Both the position numbers and the translations under genes were made by a program. The notes beneath the pieces are model-generated. The model had not been told where the DNA came from. It made no database searches and was given only the letters and a program-made list of their open reading frames with translations. A stretch of DNA of 64,000 nt from Hyaloperonospora brassicae (Eukaryota; Oomycota; Peronosporomycetes; Peronosporales; Peronosporaceae): the NCBI GenBank assembly GCA_947650285.1, contig CANTFL010001154.1, positions 1-64,000 of the forward strand. Direction: 5' to 3'. Shown piece by piece: positions 12,186 through 24,488 of the stretch; position 1 is the stretch's first letter, and every line of letters starts with the position of its first letter.

Positions 12186-14919
12186 TCAGCAGTCCTCCAA
12201 ATGCAGTTTACGTAGCGGGTCTTCCGCTGTTGCCGTTGACGTTCTTGCTGCGTCTGTATGTGCCGACCTCGACGCCTCCGAATTTGCTTCGATAGACGAC
12301 GGGTTTGCTGTTGCGACCGTCGACAACGAACTACATGACTCGCCGATCGGCACTGCCTCGCCAGAATCCGTCTCCGACTTGGACCCTCCTTCGACCAATG
12401 CCAACGACGCACGATGGACAGGTCCGTTTCCCGTTTCGACTGGCAACGCTATCCGCGATGAGTCCGAAAGAGGAGCTAACGTTTCGGTTGCTGCACCGTC
12501 CGCTGATACAAGAGCGTCGAAAGCCTCACCATTTGCCTTTTTCTCTTCAGGTACCACGTCTGTTGTCTCCAGCGGTTTTGATGTAGCCGCAGGACAACCT
12601 CTGCTTTCTTCACCAGCGTCCGAGCTCGTTGCCGAGACTTGTTCCGTCTCTTTGTCGGTACCCTTCGCACCCTGTTTTTTTGCCAGTCCATTGGAACATT
12701 CTTTCACTCGTCGAGACAAAATCGCAGCAAAAGCGTCAGCGTCAATGGATGCCGTAGTCGAAAGAATTTCTCGCAACGCGTCTGGGCATGCAGGGTGTTC
12801 TCGACACAGCTGCCGATGTTCGACTGCTGTCTCGGCGAACACCAGACGAACGTTGGAGACTGTATCCACTGCCAGCGTGAAAAACACTGCTGCAAGCTGA
12901 GACGAAAAAAAGTCGCGAGCGGCGCGGGCCAACGCTGCGTCCTTCTCACTAACCTCCTGAGGCTCCTTTGTCAGCAAAAAAGAGGAGCAAATTTTGACAA
13001 AGCACTGCCTGTCCTGATAGTGAGGCGAGTGTGCAAGGGTCACGAACTTGTCAACGATAGCAGTCAACCACGTTGCATTCGAATTTAGCCGAGCTACTAG
13101 CAACGGACAAGCCTGTCAATCGCGTGCACAACAGCAGGAACATGTCAGCGACACCGAGTACAATTTTCACAGCTTCACGCAAGCATTCCTCTTTCACGTA
13201 CATGATAGCTTTGTTCACGCACGACCGCAACCGGATCCGTGATGAGCTTAAATACTAGCGGGTTGATCACCGAGAAGGTTGCCTCCGGTGTGAACGTGTG
13301 GCAAAGCTGCGCTAGTTGGCCACTCAGAACTTCGCGAAAACGCCACTTGGTTGTGTTGTCGAATGAGTCAAACTCCGCTAGCACCGGAAGATAGCTTTCA
13401 CGAAACGAGGGTGACACGTTCTCCAAGAAGTCGGCAAAGTGCAGCATCGCACCAAGCCGGACGTCCTGCACGTCATGAAGATACCCGTCGAATGCCGTAG
13501 CTAGCTGTGTTTCGGTGATGGCTTGACCTAGAATTCGCGCCAGCTCGTGCAAAGAGTACGCGAATGACCGCCGGATCTTCCAGAACGTGTCATTGTACAG
13601 CAGCTCAAAAGCAGCAGAGAGTCTTGACCAGTCTGCAGCGCCCAGAATGCTTGCTACCGCCGGGAAATTAAACGCACAATGAAATTTGATATCTACCTCG
13701 CCGCTGCCACCAAGCTGTGATGCTGCTGTCGTTGCCATACTTGCAAAGTGACCCACCAGTTCGTCACTGACCTGCTCTTTTACTAATGCCGCTAGAAACG
13801 GACCCAAACTCTGATACGCTGCCATGCGCACCCAGCGTGACGAGTCAGTGATAAAACGCTCAAACATCGGGACCAAGATCGGACCGCGGTCAATCGGTGC
13901 CAGTGCGAGCGCAACATTGGCTAGACACTCGGCGCAAGCTTTTCGCACGCCCCAGATATCATCCTTCGCTAGCCGCTCAAACGCAGGAATCAATCGCTCT
14001 CGACTCAGCTCCATGCCTGCTGTCTTGCACACATTCGGAAAACTCAGCACTGTCGATTTACGAACTCGAAACACCGGGTCTTCTGACAGCGATATGAGCT
14101 CTGGGACACAAAACTGCTGACACAACTCGGGGCCAAAATGTTCCGCCAGTCCATTGTACAGCGCGACGGCCGAAATACGAAACTGTTCATTGTCGTCATC
14201 GTGTGCGAGCGGCAACACGATCGTGAGCATGTGCTGTCCCTGGTCTTCGAGCTTGACGAGTGCAGCCATGTCCACGAGACTCTCGCTCGCTGCCGAGCGC
14301 ACTTCGTGCTGATCGTCCGACACGAGCTTCGTCACCAGAGGCAAGAGTTTGTCCAGCATCACGCGGTAGCCCACGTGCGGCTCTGCCTCAACGAGGAACT
14401 GGCACAACAACGGGAACTGCAGCGCCACGTGCTGCCGCACAACGTACTCGACGTCGCACACGAGCGGCGGCAGCAGCGGCAGCAGCCGGTCACACGTGGC
14501 GTGGAACCCCACGGACCGCGCCGTTTCGTGCAGCATTTTCACGTGGATCACGCGCTGGAGCGCAATGTTGCTGCACACGTACTTGGTCACGCGCTGGAGG
14601 TCACTCAGGCTGTCGTCAATGGCCAAGTCCTCAAACGTCGGACCGTTTGCGAGCTCCGAGTCCGTGGGAGCCGCACAGACCTCGTCGTCTCGCTGGGTAG
14701 CGAATAGAAACAATATCAACACCAACGTCAACAACGATAGAAAAAAGTGATAGAAATACAATCAGTCAGTCAGTGATGCGTTCCGTCGTGCGGTAGAAAC
14801 GACAATACATGAATTCGTCAGTCAATGCATTTCGTATTGCACCGTTTGGCAATTAATTGATTGTTTTTCGTAGCGGCGAATTGCAATTAATTGACTTGTC
14901 GTACCATTGCATAGTCCAT
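12186..14919 (-). CDS. PPP4R1: PPP4R1-like HEAT-repeat regulatory subunit of protein phosphatase 4/2A
   Basis: Three exons are proposed: 14919-14905 (five codons), 14692-13202 and 13112-12186, giving 810 residues. The middle exon is a run of HEAT repeats, for example CDVEYVVRQHVALQFPLL, DDQHEVRSAASESLVDMA, EDPVFRVRKSTVLSFPNV, DDIWGVRKACAECLANVA, SSRWVRMAAYQSLGPF and NDTFWKIRRSFAYSLHELA, matching the PP2A-A/PPP4R1 type. The last exon adds further helices and then a Ser/Glu/Ala-rich tail with no known domain. Such subunits scaffold the PP4 catalytic subunit and choose substrates. The open frame upstream of 14692 (a hydrophobic 'leader') is intron read-through: a CTACCCAG acceptor ends at 14693. 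The tiny first exon is the weakest part; the 89-bp second intron is supported by phase. Confidence 0.85.
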
Positions 14920-15923
14920 TGCGCGGCGTGGCAACAAGTGCAGAGCAGCGCTTGACGAGGACGTGGAGCGGAAAGAGGTCACGGCAGCTGGTGAAGGCGC
15001 ACGTGGACGATGTGAGGGGAAAAGGGCCGCGACGGAGCGAAGCAGCGCGGGGTCCGGTTCGGTTGTTCCCCCTCTCGTCGGAGTAGAGTCGACCAGCGGT
15101 GGAATGTGACGGGAAGGTAGCGCGGAACCCGAAAAGTAGAAAGCGGTGGGCCGATGCTGCAACAATCGACCGCGTTTCTAACCGTTATTTTGGGTGGGCC
15201 GAGCAACGAAAAGAGCCCACGCGCTGACATTTTGCACGAGCGTTGGCTGAACGGACCTATTTTTTGGCGTATACATACAGTACAACAGCGGCCGTGTGGG
15301 TGGGTCGTTCTCGGAAATCAAGCACCCCGTCAAGTGTATACAAGAGAATGACACAGATACAATATCGACCACGACCATCGATCGTATACGGACCCCGGCA
15401 TCCGATCGTGACAATACGTGCACGCACGTGAGACACAGCGTTGACAAAAGAGGTCGTGCTAATTGCTGACACACCACAATCGAAGAGGCTCTTCTCAAGC
15501 CCATCGCAGTTTGTTAGTTCATACGACCACATCGCAGTTGGCCATCAGTCATCACGCAGACACATCGTACACACTGCTGACAATGGCAAATGAGTCTACT
15601 GATCGCAAGCTCACAACAGCGCAGCTCGAGCAACGTCAAGTCCTTCTACGTCCCTCCTGCATCGACATGGGTACAACGTCAAGACGGCAATGACGAGCAG
15701 CGTACTGCAGCTGTGCTCGAGTGCATATCCGTATTCGCTGCAAGAAAACCTGTACGAATCGTAGTCGATCCTGCGACAGTCCAAAGCTGACGATGACCCC
15801 AAGCTCTCATGACCCACTCGTGTGGCAAAGACGATCTGCACCAGGTGTCTGTCCAGCCACTTAATTCGCCTGCTCCTGTTGCGGTCTCCACTCCTTTTGC
15901 TGCAGTATGGCAAACACGTGCAC
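14920..15923. other. Intergenic region with no recognisable gene
   Basis: This 1-kb gap holds the promoter of the PPP4R1-like gene and the 3' end of the histidine gene. Short ORFs (15504-15178 minus, 15463-15693 plus) show no motif or splice structure. An AATTAATTG motif occurs twice near 14850-14892. Confidence 0.45.
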
Positions 15924-17712
15924 TCACAGACGCACGTCGATCTTGTCGGCCTGCAATTGTCTCTTGACGTCGTGGATCGACACCTCCTTGCGGTGGTAGA
16001 TACCCGCTGCAAGCGCCGCATCGCAGTTCGTCTTCTCAAAGACCTCGGTAAAGTGCGACGGCTGGCCCGCACCACTGGACGCAATGACTGGGATGCGCAC
16101 CGACTTCTTCACGAGCGCAATCAGGTCGAGATCGTACCCAGCCTTTTGACCGTCCATGTCCACGCAGTTCAGCAGCAACTCACCGGCGCCGAGAGCCTCA
16201 ACCGCTCGAGCCAGCTGCACTGCGTCAATGTTACGAGTCTCCCGGCCACCGCGCACCGTCATTTGGTACCAGCAGTACTCTTCCCCATTAGGACCCGGTC
16301 GTGACAGCTTGACGACATTGTGGCCTCTCGCGTTCTCGTCATAGAACGACGCAACGTACACGCGCTTGGGGTCCATCGACACCACCACGGCCTGGTTGCC
16401 GTACACGGCAGAGATCGTCTCGATTGAGCTCAATCCGTCACCTTTACCGCCGTTGGCATAGTACCTCTCGGCTGCGTACACAGCGTCACTTCCAATCGAA
16501 ACCTTGTCCGCCCCCGAGCGGAAATACAATGCCGCCACATCGAGCGCCGAGTGGATCTTCTGTTGGTCATCCATGTACTCACGAATGCCGCCGCCAATCG
16601 TCAGCGGCACGAACACGCACTCCGAACTCGCCTCCAGTATCCGAGCCATCGGCAAATCGCCCATTGGCTGCTCACGGAAGCTCGTGATGTTGAGGAACGC
16701 CACCTCGTCAGCTCCCTCGTCAAAGTAGCGCTTGCACAGATCAACTGGTTTGCCCATATTGCGGACATTGCCTTCTCTCGCGATGCTCGAGCTCTCGCGC
16801 ACGTCGTACTGGTCGCCTTTCGTCACAACCAGATCCCCCTGATCATTCGCCCGGACGTCCAAACACCTGCGACACAGAGACAGAACAAAAGTGCACAGAA
16901 CAAACCGAGCAAACAAACTCGCATCGCATCAGCAACAGAAACAGTCCACACAATCACTTCGTCTCACTCCTGTAGTCCTTCCACAAGAAAAAAATAACAC
17001 AAACGTACGCAATGATCCGTTTTGACAGCGTCGTCCGTGGCGCCAAACGCGCCGTAGACACCACAGCATCATGGTCCGGCATCTCGCGCGTGTCCAAGAA
17101 CCCCTTAAGCATTGCAATGCCCACAGCCCCGCTCTTCTCTGGATGAAACTGCGTCGCCATGACGTTGCCCTTTTGCACGGCACTGATGAACTCCACGTCG
17201 CCGTAGTCCGTCGTCGTGAGCACCCAGTCAGCGTTCTTGTCCGTCTTGATCGCTCGAAACGAGTGCACAAAGTACACTTTCGCCGCAGCTGTAGCCACTG
17301 GAAGGGCCGAGAAGAGCGCCGACTTTTTCCACGCAGTGATACCGTTCCAGCCAATGTGAGGCACCGCCACGTGGTCGGACGCAAAGCGGGCGACAGTGCC
17401 CTTGAGCACCCCCAGTCCCCGAAGCTCGGGACACTCTTCCGAGCCTTCAAACAGCGTCTGCATACCCAGACAGATGCCCAGAAACCGACGATTGGCAGCC
17501 ACGTACGCCCGCAGGTCGGTAATGTAGCCACTTGTCTGCAGAAACTCCATCGCGGCGCGAAAGTTCCCCACGCCCGGGAAAATGAGCACCTGCGCGGTCC
17601 GAATGTCGGCGGCGCATGCCACGTCTTTCACCGAGTGACCCGCGGCGCGGATGGCGTTCTTGAGACTGCGTACGTTGCCCGCGCCGTAGTCCAGTACCGT
17701 CACTTCGACCAT
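15924..17712 (-). CDS. HIS7: Bifunctional imidazole glycerol phosphate synthase HisH-HisF
   Basis: Two exons, 17712-17009 and 16866-15924, with a 142-bp intron (GTACGT...CGCAG), join as KRII-ACLDVR and encode 548 residues, close to yeast His7 (552). Residues 1-205 are a class I glutamine amidotransferase: GVGNF, nucleophile in GICLGMQ (C81), and FHPEKSG (H190, E192). Residues 230-548 are the HisF cyclase barrel: ACLDVR (catalytic-type D238), [47 protein letters not shown] and PVIASSGAG. The enzyme turns PRFAR plus glutamine-derived ammonia into imidazole glycerol phosphate and AICAR, the fifth step of histidine synthesis that also feeds purine synthesis. Both active sites look complete. Confidence 0.97.
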
Positions 17713-18319
17713 GACACGCAATTGCTCGAGCACTCGATTGGGTGGTGGTCGTGCTCGCGGATCAGGATCGAATACCGGTATTCGAACGAGCTTCGTCGTG
17801 AAGTAGCTGGATCGTGCGTGGCCTAGTTTAGGGTATCGGTACGGTCCATGATGCGTGTTGCTGTAATGGCGCGCGCGTGTGTGTTGCGTTTGTGTTTGTG
17901 TCTGTCTGAAATAGAGATAGGGGTTGTAGCTGGTCAACAACACCTGGGATGCAGCATGACTTTTTCGATAGAGAGGTTGATAAGCACTGCACGCATGTCT
18001 GTCCTAAACATGTTGACTGGATGCTGAATAGGTCTCGTGTGATCCATGAGATGTATGTGTGTATGCACCACGTGGTCGTGTCGTTCAGCGTGGTACGACC
18101 GGTGCACGTTGTAGAAAAGTGCGTCTCGCCGCTGGTCAACCGATGCAGCGGGCGTCCAGCGAGCGGGTGGTAAGTCACTACGAGCCCTTTACAGCCTAAA
18201 GCAGTGCAACGTCAATACTCTCCCGCTTGTCGCTCGGCCTCTGCAGCAGCGCATTCTCTTTTCATTTGCATTCCACCTCGACGCGCGCTATTCCCTGTCG
18301 CCCACTCACCCGCTCATCA
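17713..18319. promoter_or_regulatory. Shared upstream region of HIS7 and the membrane-protein gene
   Basis: About 600 bp separate the divergent start codons at 17712 (minus) and 18320 (plus). No coding motif is seen. A TTTCATTTGCATTCCACC stretch and CTC-rich sequence close to 18255-18310 could be core promoter of the plus gene, but nothing can be assigned firmly. Confidence 0.4.
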
Positions 18320-18907
18320 ATGAAGGTCGGTCTCCTTGCCTCGACACTCTTGGCCGTTGCCAGTCTGGTTCAAGGTGATCGAATGCAAAGTACACTTCAG
18401 CTTCCAGTCCCTGCACAGAATGAGAAAGCAGAGGTTGACGCGGTCACGCCTGCACCCACGACGTACGCTCCAATGCCGGCACTGGCACTGACTGACGTGA
18501 ATCGTCCGACGCCAGCACCGACAGAAGGGGCGACATACACCGATCGCACAGGTGCGAGGCACTCGACTGGAACTGCCGTCGGAGTAGCGTACATTACCAC
18601 GCGGTCAGCGTACGAGGCGGAAAAGAACGCTGGCAACAGCAACAGCACGATACCCATTGTGGTCATTGCCTGTTGCGTTGGAGCGATTGGTGCAGTGGCC
18701 GCTGCGACGATTATCAGCAAGCGCAGGACTGAGGCTGCTGACACCGAAGACGAGAGCGAGACGGGGTACTCGAATGCGATGTGTACGCCCGTGGCAACGG
18801 ACAAGAGGAGCTATTCCGGCCTTATTGCATTGCCCGCCGAAGTATACGAGGTAGACTACATTGACGAGCTGGACGAGCTGGACGACATTGACGCACATGC
18901 TGTGTAA
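18320..18907 (+). CDS. Small single-pass membrane protein, function unknown
   Basis: An intronless ORF of 195 residues starting MKVGLLASTLLAVASLVQG, a good signal peptide (about 1-19). Residues 20-110 are rich in Pro, Thr and Ala (TPAPTTYAPMP; PTPAPTEG), like a glycosylated extracellular stalk. Residues 111-132 (IPIVVIACCVGAIGAVAAATII) form one transmembrane helix followed by basic KRR, giving type I topology. The cytoplasmic tail ends in a very acidic repeat (DELDELDDIDAHAV). I do not recognise the family. No RxLR-EER or LFLAK motif is visible, so an effector role is not supported; a cell-surface or wall-associated protein is the better guess. It is the last intact gene before the repeat-rich region. 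Confidence 0.7.
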   Translation: MKVGLLASTLLAVASLVQGDRMQSTLQLPVPAQNEKAEVDAVTPAPTTYAPMPALALTDVNRPTPAPTEGATYTDRTGARHSTGTAVGVAYITTRSAYEAEKNAGNSNSTIPIVVIACCVGAIGAVAAATIISKRRTEAADTEDESETGYSNAMCTPVATDKRSYSGLIALPAEVYEVDYIDELDELDDIDAHAV

Positions 18908-20479
18908 GTTTGTCAGTGTCAATGTGTCAGACAATGTGAGGCATCAGCGGACAGCAAAGGATCGAACTTTGCTGGAGCGGAACACGACAGACGCTGCGCT
19001 CTTCTTGATCGCCGCTGACCGTTGAACGCGTATGGTAGTTGCCACGAGGCTTGAGCTGCGAGCAAGGGTCTCTTTCTGTAGTCGATTCACCAGTGCGTTA
19101 AATTGTAATGGTGCGATGTGAATGTTTGCAACAAGAATTGTTCTGATGTGACGTACAATAGCCGACGGGCGCATGTGCTTTTGACTGCATGGTAATAGCT
19201 AGCGGTGGTGTGTATGTGAAAGTAAAGGGGTGATGCATTGGTTGCGCAGGTAACGTTACGTCTTCTCGGCGCTTGATTGATGCTCTCTTTCTTTGTTGTC
19301 GGTTCTCCACATTCATCAAGATTCCTTCGTGTGACTACAAAGCACCGTTACAGTTCAAGACCTGCATGTGAAGGATACGTGACCGCATGAGCCATACGAG
19401 TGAGATTCGACGAAGGTCTTTGTCAAAGCGAGCGCACTTTCGCACACAAGATGTTGTTGTATTGCTGAACATCGATGGACGCCAGCCACGTCCAGTCCAA
19501 AACAATAATCTGCTTTCCGAAGACACGACACTGCATCTGCTGTGCTTGGACGTCGACCCACAAGCTTATTGGGACCATGTTGTGCATGTAGGCTCTGATA
19601 GTGAAAATCTGATCCGATTCCTACAGCGGTTGCAATTGACGAGCGTCGGTTGGCCCTTGCAAAGTGAATGGAACCGCGGCAACGCTCTTCGCGACTATCT
19701 CGTGGCTCGCAAACGCTAAAAAAGGTCTAGTTGCACGCCACCTGGTCGTTGAATCTAAGAGTCATCTCGTTCGGTGTGGCCTGACAACAACAATGATACA
19801 CTGCACATTCGTAAGCATACACGACCAACTACACGAAGCAACAAATTGTCGACTTTGAAGTCTAATCCGACATCCAAATGACTTATCAAAGTAGCCTTGC
19901 CAGCACCCGACGGCCTGACAGACGACGTTTGCTTACGCACACCTCGATGAATCTACAAACGATGTGTGCGGACACGATATTGTTAGCCAGAGTATCTTCT
20001 TTGCTGACCGCCACACATTAAGCAGAGATGCAGCCGTCAGTACGGCACAATTACATGTTAGTGTCCGCTGTACATGATCATGTTGTAGAAAAACATCATT
20101 GCAAACGGTAATGCGGTTTTCATCCCCGCTACTACATCGAACATCGGCATCCTACAGTCGTTGATGAGTACCTTTATCTGTAGTAAGTACAAGTTGTCCT
20201 CTGCGGATAGTCGCCCACTTCATCGTAGCTACAGCTGACCATTGTAGCAATTTCATTTCCCTTTCGTAGCGGTATCTAGTTAGACGAACATTTGGCCAGC
20301 ACTCCTTCGTAGATTGGGCGATACCTCCCGCCCTTGTCACTTTTGTGAGCGTTTCGGATGCTATAAAGCTTGGCGTGACGGTGATACACACAAGATCTCT
20401 CTTTGTTATCTCTCTTGTTACGCCCGGACATACCAAATCAATATGAATTACAGTCGGCATCCGACAGTCTCAATCGCAA
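18908..20479. other. Non-coding or decayed sequence with short unrecognised ORFs
   Basis: Lower-GC sequence after the last intact gene. A 110-codon ORF at 19387-19719 (plus) with VVLLNIDGRQPRP and LLCLDVDPQAYWDHV looks protein-like, but I do not recognise it. On the minus strand near 19900 a short RPSGAGKATL stretch resembles a P-loop, but nothing around it supports an ABC transporter. Best treated as decayed sequence of unknown origin. Confidence 0.35.
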
Positions 20480-20927
20480 GTGGAGCTGGACACACGTTTG
20501 ATCAATCGATCATTTGCCTGCACCAGGATCGACAAAACACTTCGCAATGTATCGGCACGACACGTCAATGCGAAAATTGCACAGCTCGTGTATTGTGAAC
20601 CCACACTACAGTACTCATTCGGTGGCCGTCGTAGCAACCACTATTCGTTGCTTATGCGACTACAACCGAATCCACAGCGTGTCGTTCGCTGTGACACAGC
20701 TTTTTTCCGTACAAAAATGCAAGTGATAGGCGCCGATGGATCAGCAGCTTCCACACGCAAGCCTAGGTAGACGTCAGTTGGAGGTCATGAGGGACTGTAA
20801 AGCCTTACCTACGAGAGGTTGGCTTCGGAGCAGAAGCGCAACCTTTTGGTAGAATCCAGCGCTGTAAACGTAGGTTTGGAAACGACGCAAAAGCGTATCG
20901 AAGAGGATATGGCCATAAGTGCTTGAG
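20480..20927 (+). pseudogene. Decayed ORF of unknown family
   Basis: One reading frame stays protein-like from about 20480 to 20927, interrupted by stops at 20768-20770 and near 20798. Conserved-looking stretches are RIDKTLRNVSARHVNAKIAQL, then YSFGGRRSNHYSLLMRLQ and VVRCDTAFFRTKM; after the stops comes YERLASEQKRNLL with a helical, charged continuation (TTQKRIEEDMA). Two stops in an otherwise good frame suggest a broken gene or transposon ORF. I cannot name the family. Confidence 0.35.
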
Positions 20928-21635
20928 GTGCGATCATGGCGCGCTCACTCGTATGCCAAGCTAAGATTACGTATCAGGAAGACAGACGCTGCTCATGTAA
21001 GAAACACAATTCGAAACCTTGACACCTGCTTGTGTTCCTCTTACACATTGATGCACCCGATAGCGGAGGGTCATGCCTAACATGCCTTTACGTACCAGAC
21101 GTCGCTTTGCTTTCGTCTCATGAGGAATTAAACCGACATTCGCTAAATTGTAACATTTCTTACATACCCAGGGCACCAAAACATTTCATCACCTTGCTAT
21201 CCATTGACAAATATGTTTACCGAAACCCGCGTGCCTTTTGGCCTCCCTAGAATAAAACGAGCCAATCTTTGCTTGCACTGACACAGTATAAGCTACTTGC
21301 ACGGACCACAGTGTAAGCAGGTGTCTCATCACCTCACGTCCACTGTACGTGCAGAGGAAGTCTAACCTTTGGGACATACTCCTATAAAAGCAGCCAACTG
21401 CTCAAGCGTCGATCTGGTTGGCGGGCATTTCTGGAAGGGTAACACTAGCATACAGAAACGGTCATCACGCACATTTGCGTGCTCGGAAATAGCACAAGCA
21501 TGCTAAGACGAAGGCCCGACGAAGGCGGCGACTGACTCGCCGCCGGCACTGGCGCCTGCGTTACGGAACGGTGACGAGGGCGCGCAAAACGAGCGAGGCA
21601 AGTCAAGCGCGACGGCGGCAAAATCGGCGCCAGCC

Positions 21636-21742
21636 AACGTGGCGAAGCTGAAGAAGCGCATCGCGCGGCAAGCACCGGCGGGAGCTGGGCCAGATACGGC
21701 CGGTGCTTGCCGCGCGATGCGCTTTTTCAGCTTCGCCACGTT
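21636..21742. repeat. Large hairpin: 44-bp inverted repeat with 19-nt loop
   Basis: Left arm 21636-21679 and right arm 21699-21742 are inverted copies with a single mismatch out of 44, and that mismatch would still form G-U in RNA. The loop is 21680-21698. The arms lie in a GC-rich Ala/Lys/Arg-coding stretch (VAKLKKRIARQAPA on each strand), as if a short ORF segment had been duplicated in inverted orientation. Confidence 0.95.
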
Positions 21743-22639
21743 GTCTACGGATGCAGCATCGTGGGCCCCACACTGCGTGGAGGCCCACGATAGCGAGCAC
21801 CGACTCTTGTACAAATGCGCCCGGAACTAGTACCGTTACCGCATCAACGTCTCTCAGCGAGAGACGACGCTCGCTGCGGATCGTACTGTCATGGCGTGGC
21901 TTGGGGCGAAGATCTACCTCTTGGGTCTGCCGAAGTTTTTCAAGATACACATGTCGGTGCTGAGAGAGACGAGTTTATCTCGTACTTCCCGGAAGCGTCG
22001 CTGCCTGCGGTTTTATGCGTGTCTTCCTGTCGGGTTCATGCTACCGGATGCAGGGGCCAAGCTACAATCTGCCGAACGCTCCTCGAGGCCGCAAAGTCCG
22101 ACGAGGACATCGCGCGCGTCCAGGGAATCTTCTCTTTGGTGCTTGTAGTTGAATGCTCGTTGCTTTCCAAAGTCGTTGAGTTTGTGTTCATCAAACCAAC
22201 ATCCCAAGAAGCGTGGAAAGACGCGGTTTTTAGGATCGGAAAAGGGACGCTCGTACTTCGCAAGACAGAGGCGCTGTACACCGGAGTCCAATGACTTGGT
22301 ACGACACGCTCTCGCATGATCTGCTCTACAGCGTCAAAGTGCTCAGCATGATCAACTCCGAGCCCGCTCTGGTACGCAGAATGATAGCTACTGCCACAAC
22401 AGCGCCATTCGTTTTGATCGAGTCGATCGAACCGGGAGCCGAGGACAAGTTCATACTGCACAAATGGCAGTCACTTTCTCCTTCACCGAGTGCCCCGCGT
22501 GGCTGCTACGGACGCACACGCAGCGCGTCGCCAGTGCTAGATCAGTGATGGAAGTGGGGGTACATCAGCCACGAAGCAGCCACCGGATCCCGTGCAGAGC
22601 TTCTTTCAGTTTCAAACACTTCCGCAAGGACTGCAAGGC

Positions 22640-23528
22640 CACGGACCCGATGGCATCTGCGGCGTCTTCTACCCGTGACGTGACGGTCGAGCAGATCGCG
22701 ACGCCAGACCTACTGGTGGACGAGATCGTCGATGACAAGCGCTTAAAATCGCTTCGCGAGCGGCTCGCACCGGAGGCGCAACAACGATTGCTCGATAAAA
22801 GGCGGCAAAAGCTTACGAGGCGGCGCAGCGCAAGGGCAAGAAGACCGCCCGTGCTGCTGGAGAGGCAGCGCGGCTACGCAATGTCGAGGTGCGGCGAAAG
22901 ATTGTTGCCGCCAAGCGCGAACGAAGCAAGCTGCGAAGGCCAAGACCCAGGCGAAGGTGGCAATGAACCTACAGATCCTTTCATTTCGCTATGTGCAAAA
23001 GAGAACCTCACAAAGGACGCCAAACAACCCCACTTCATCGCAGCCTGCCAGAAGTGCCCAGAGGACTGCGGCTGGCGACGGTTCGACAACAGCGAACAAC
23101 GCTGGCGACAGTGTGCGCGACAGCACGCCGATCAGCGCGGGTGACAGCACGCCGAACGGAGTCGAGCCACCGAAGATCGAAGGCAACGGCGATCAGGAAG
23201 TTACGAGCTTCAACAACTACTCGAAGCCCGAGGACGTGCTGATGGAATCTGTCAGCAGCCTGGATGACACGATGCGAATCGAAGATATCGAGACAGGCGA
23301 TGAGCGATCAAAAGGATGCGACTGTGATGACAAACACGCCACCGTAGACACCGACCCAATTACCGTCCCTCGAGCTTTGCGGCTACCTTTGACCAATGGT
23401 AGCTGCAGGAAGCGGGAAGTGTCAGATACGGTCTTCTTCTTGCGATCACTCCGTGTCAAGAGAACGTGGAGGACTCCCACGACGCGCAAAACGCACAGCA
23501 AGCCGCCAGTACCACGACCGAACTATTA
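22640..23528 (+). pseudogene. LINE ORF1-like remnant
   Basis: Several overlapping frames give a basic coiled, charged protein: TPDLLVDEIVDDKRLKSL, LAPEAQQRLLDKRRQ, then in another frame KAYEAAQRKGKKTARAAGEA, and later CQKCPEDCGWRRF and KPEDVLMESVSSLDDTMRIED. The frame changes show it is broken. The basic, Cys-containing character and its place upstream of an endonuclease fit an ORF1 nucleic-acid-binding protein; no precise family is claimed. Confidence 0.45.
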
Positions 23529-24488
23529 ACGAGTCGCGCGTCCGCAAATCACCTGCCGGTCCACCGGAAACAGTAAACGCAGTCTTCAGGCATTAAGACA
23601 ACTTAGCAGTAGTCAATGCGGACACAAATACAACCGTCAACGCAACAGCCAAGTCAGCTGGCAACGAAGCCGCCAAGCCAGCAGGCAACTCAACCACCAA
23701 GGCACCGCGCTCAGACCCCGAGGCGGAGAAATCGGCAGCAATCCTGAGGTAGGCTACTATGAGAAAGCGCCACGTACAAATACCCGCGTCATACCAACTT
23801 CCAAAAACGACCTGGATCTGTGGATCATGGAATGTACAACCGAGCTCACCAAGCTCACCAAGCTCGTCATAGCGCTTCCGCGTTTTAATCGAATTTCTCC
23901 AACGAATGTCTCGGGAATCGCTGCTGAACTTCGGCTACTTGATCAACATCGAGGCGCAGTTTGCTGTCATTTGCAAGTATGCTGCAGATTGCAACTTCTC
24001 AGCGAAGACCCGCGAGCTCTGCACAGGATGGGAAGCTGTGACTGGCGTATGAAGGAGCAAAACCAGGTGGAGAAGTACGGACTTGATAGAAAAATGAAAT
24101 CTCTTGGAACAGCACGACAAGAATCTGCTCTGCGCGACAGTTGTTAAGTCAGTGGAGATTAACGAGTGGGTTGCACTCAACGCCATCTGCGTGCTCTTGC
24201 CCAACCTCGCACCTGCGGATACAGAGACGACCGTAGTAATGCCGCAAACGAAGTCGTCACTATTCTACACTTACGACGCTGTGCGCTGCAGCTATCGAAG
24301 GTATTCTAGATATTCCATCTGAGTGGCAGTCTGTCCTCGATCTTATCACAAACGACGGCCAGGCGCCGCCGCTTCAGAACGAAGGGCGCCTCGGGCTCTC
24401 CTCAAGCTGCGTCAGGGCGGACACCGGTGTGGCTCATGTGAGAGCCACAGGTCACACACGACGAGGGGTTTTCAGGACTCCAGGGCGG

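Noticed and set aside
14138..14707. 189-codon plus-strand ORF
   Set aside because: Antisense shadow of the PPP4R1-like HEAT repeats.
14693..14761. Hydrophobic N-terminus (MYFYHFFLSLL...) for the PPP4R1-like protein
   Set aside because: A CTACCCAG splice acceptor sits at its end; HEAT-repeat subunits have no signal peptide, so this is translated intron.
17071..17826. 251-codon plus-strand ORF
   Set aside because: Antisense to the HisH domain of HIS7, with no motif of its own.
18320..18907. RxLR or Crinkler effector
   Set aside because: A signal peptide is present but there is no RxLR, EER or LxLFLAK motif, and a transmembrane helix makes secretion unlikely.
19755..19940. P-loop-like SGAGKATL on the minus strand, possible ABC transporter remnant
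   Set aside because: Only a short match; no Walker B, signature motif or membrane segments in any nearby frame.
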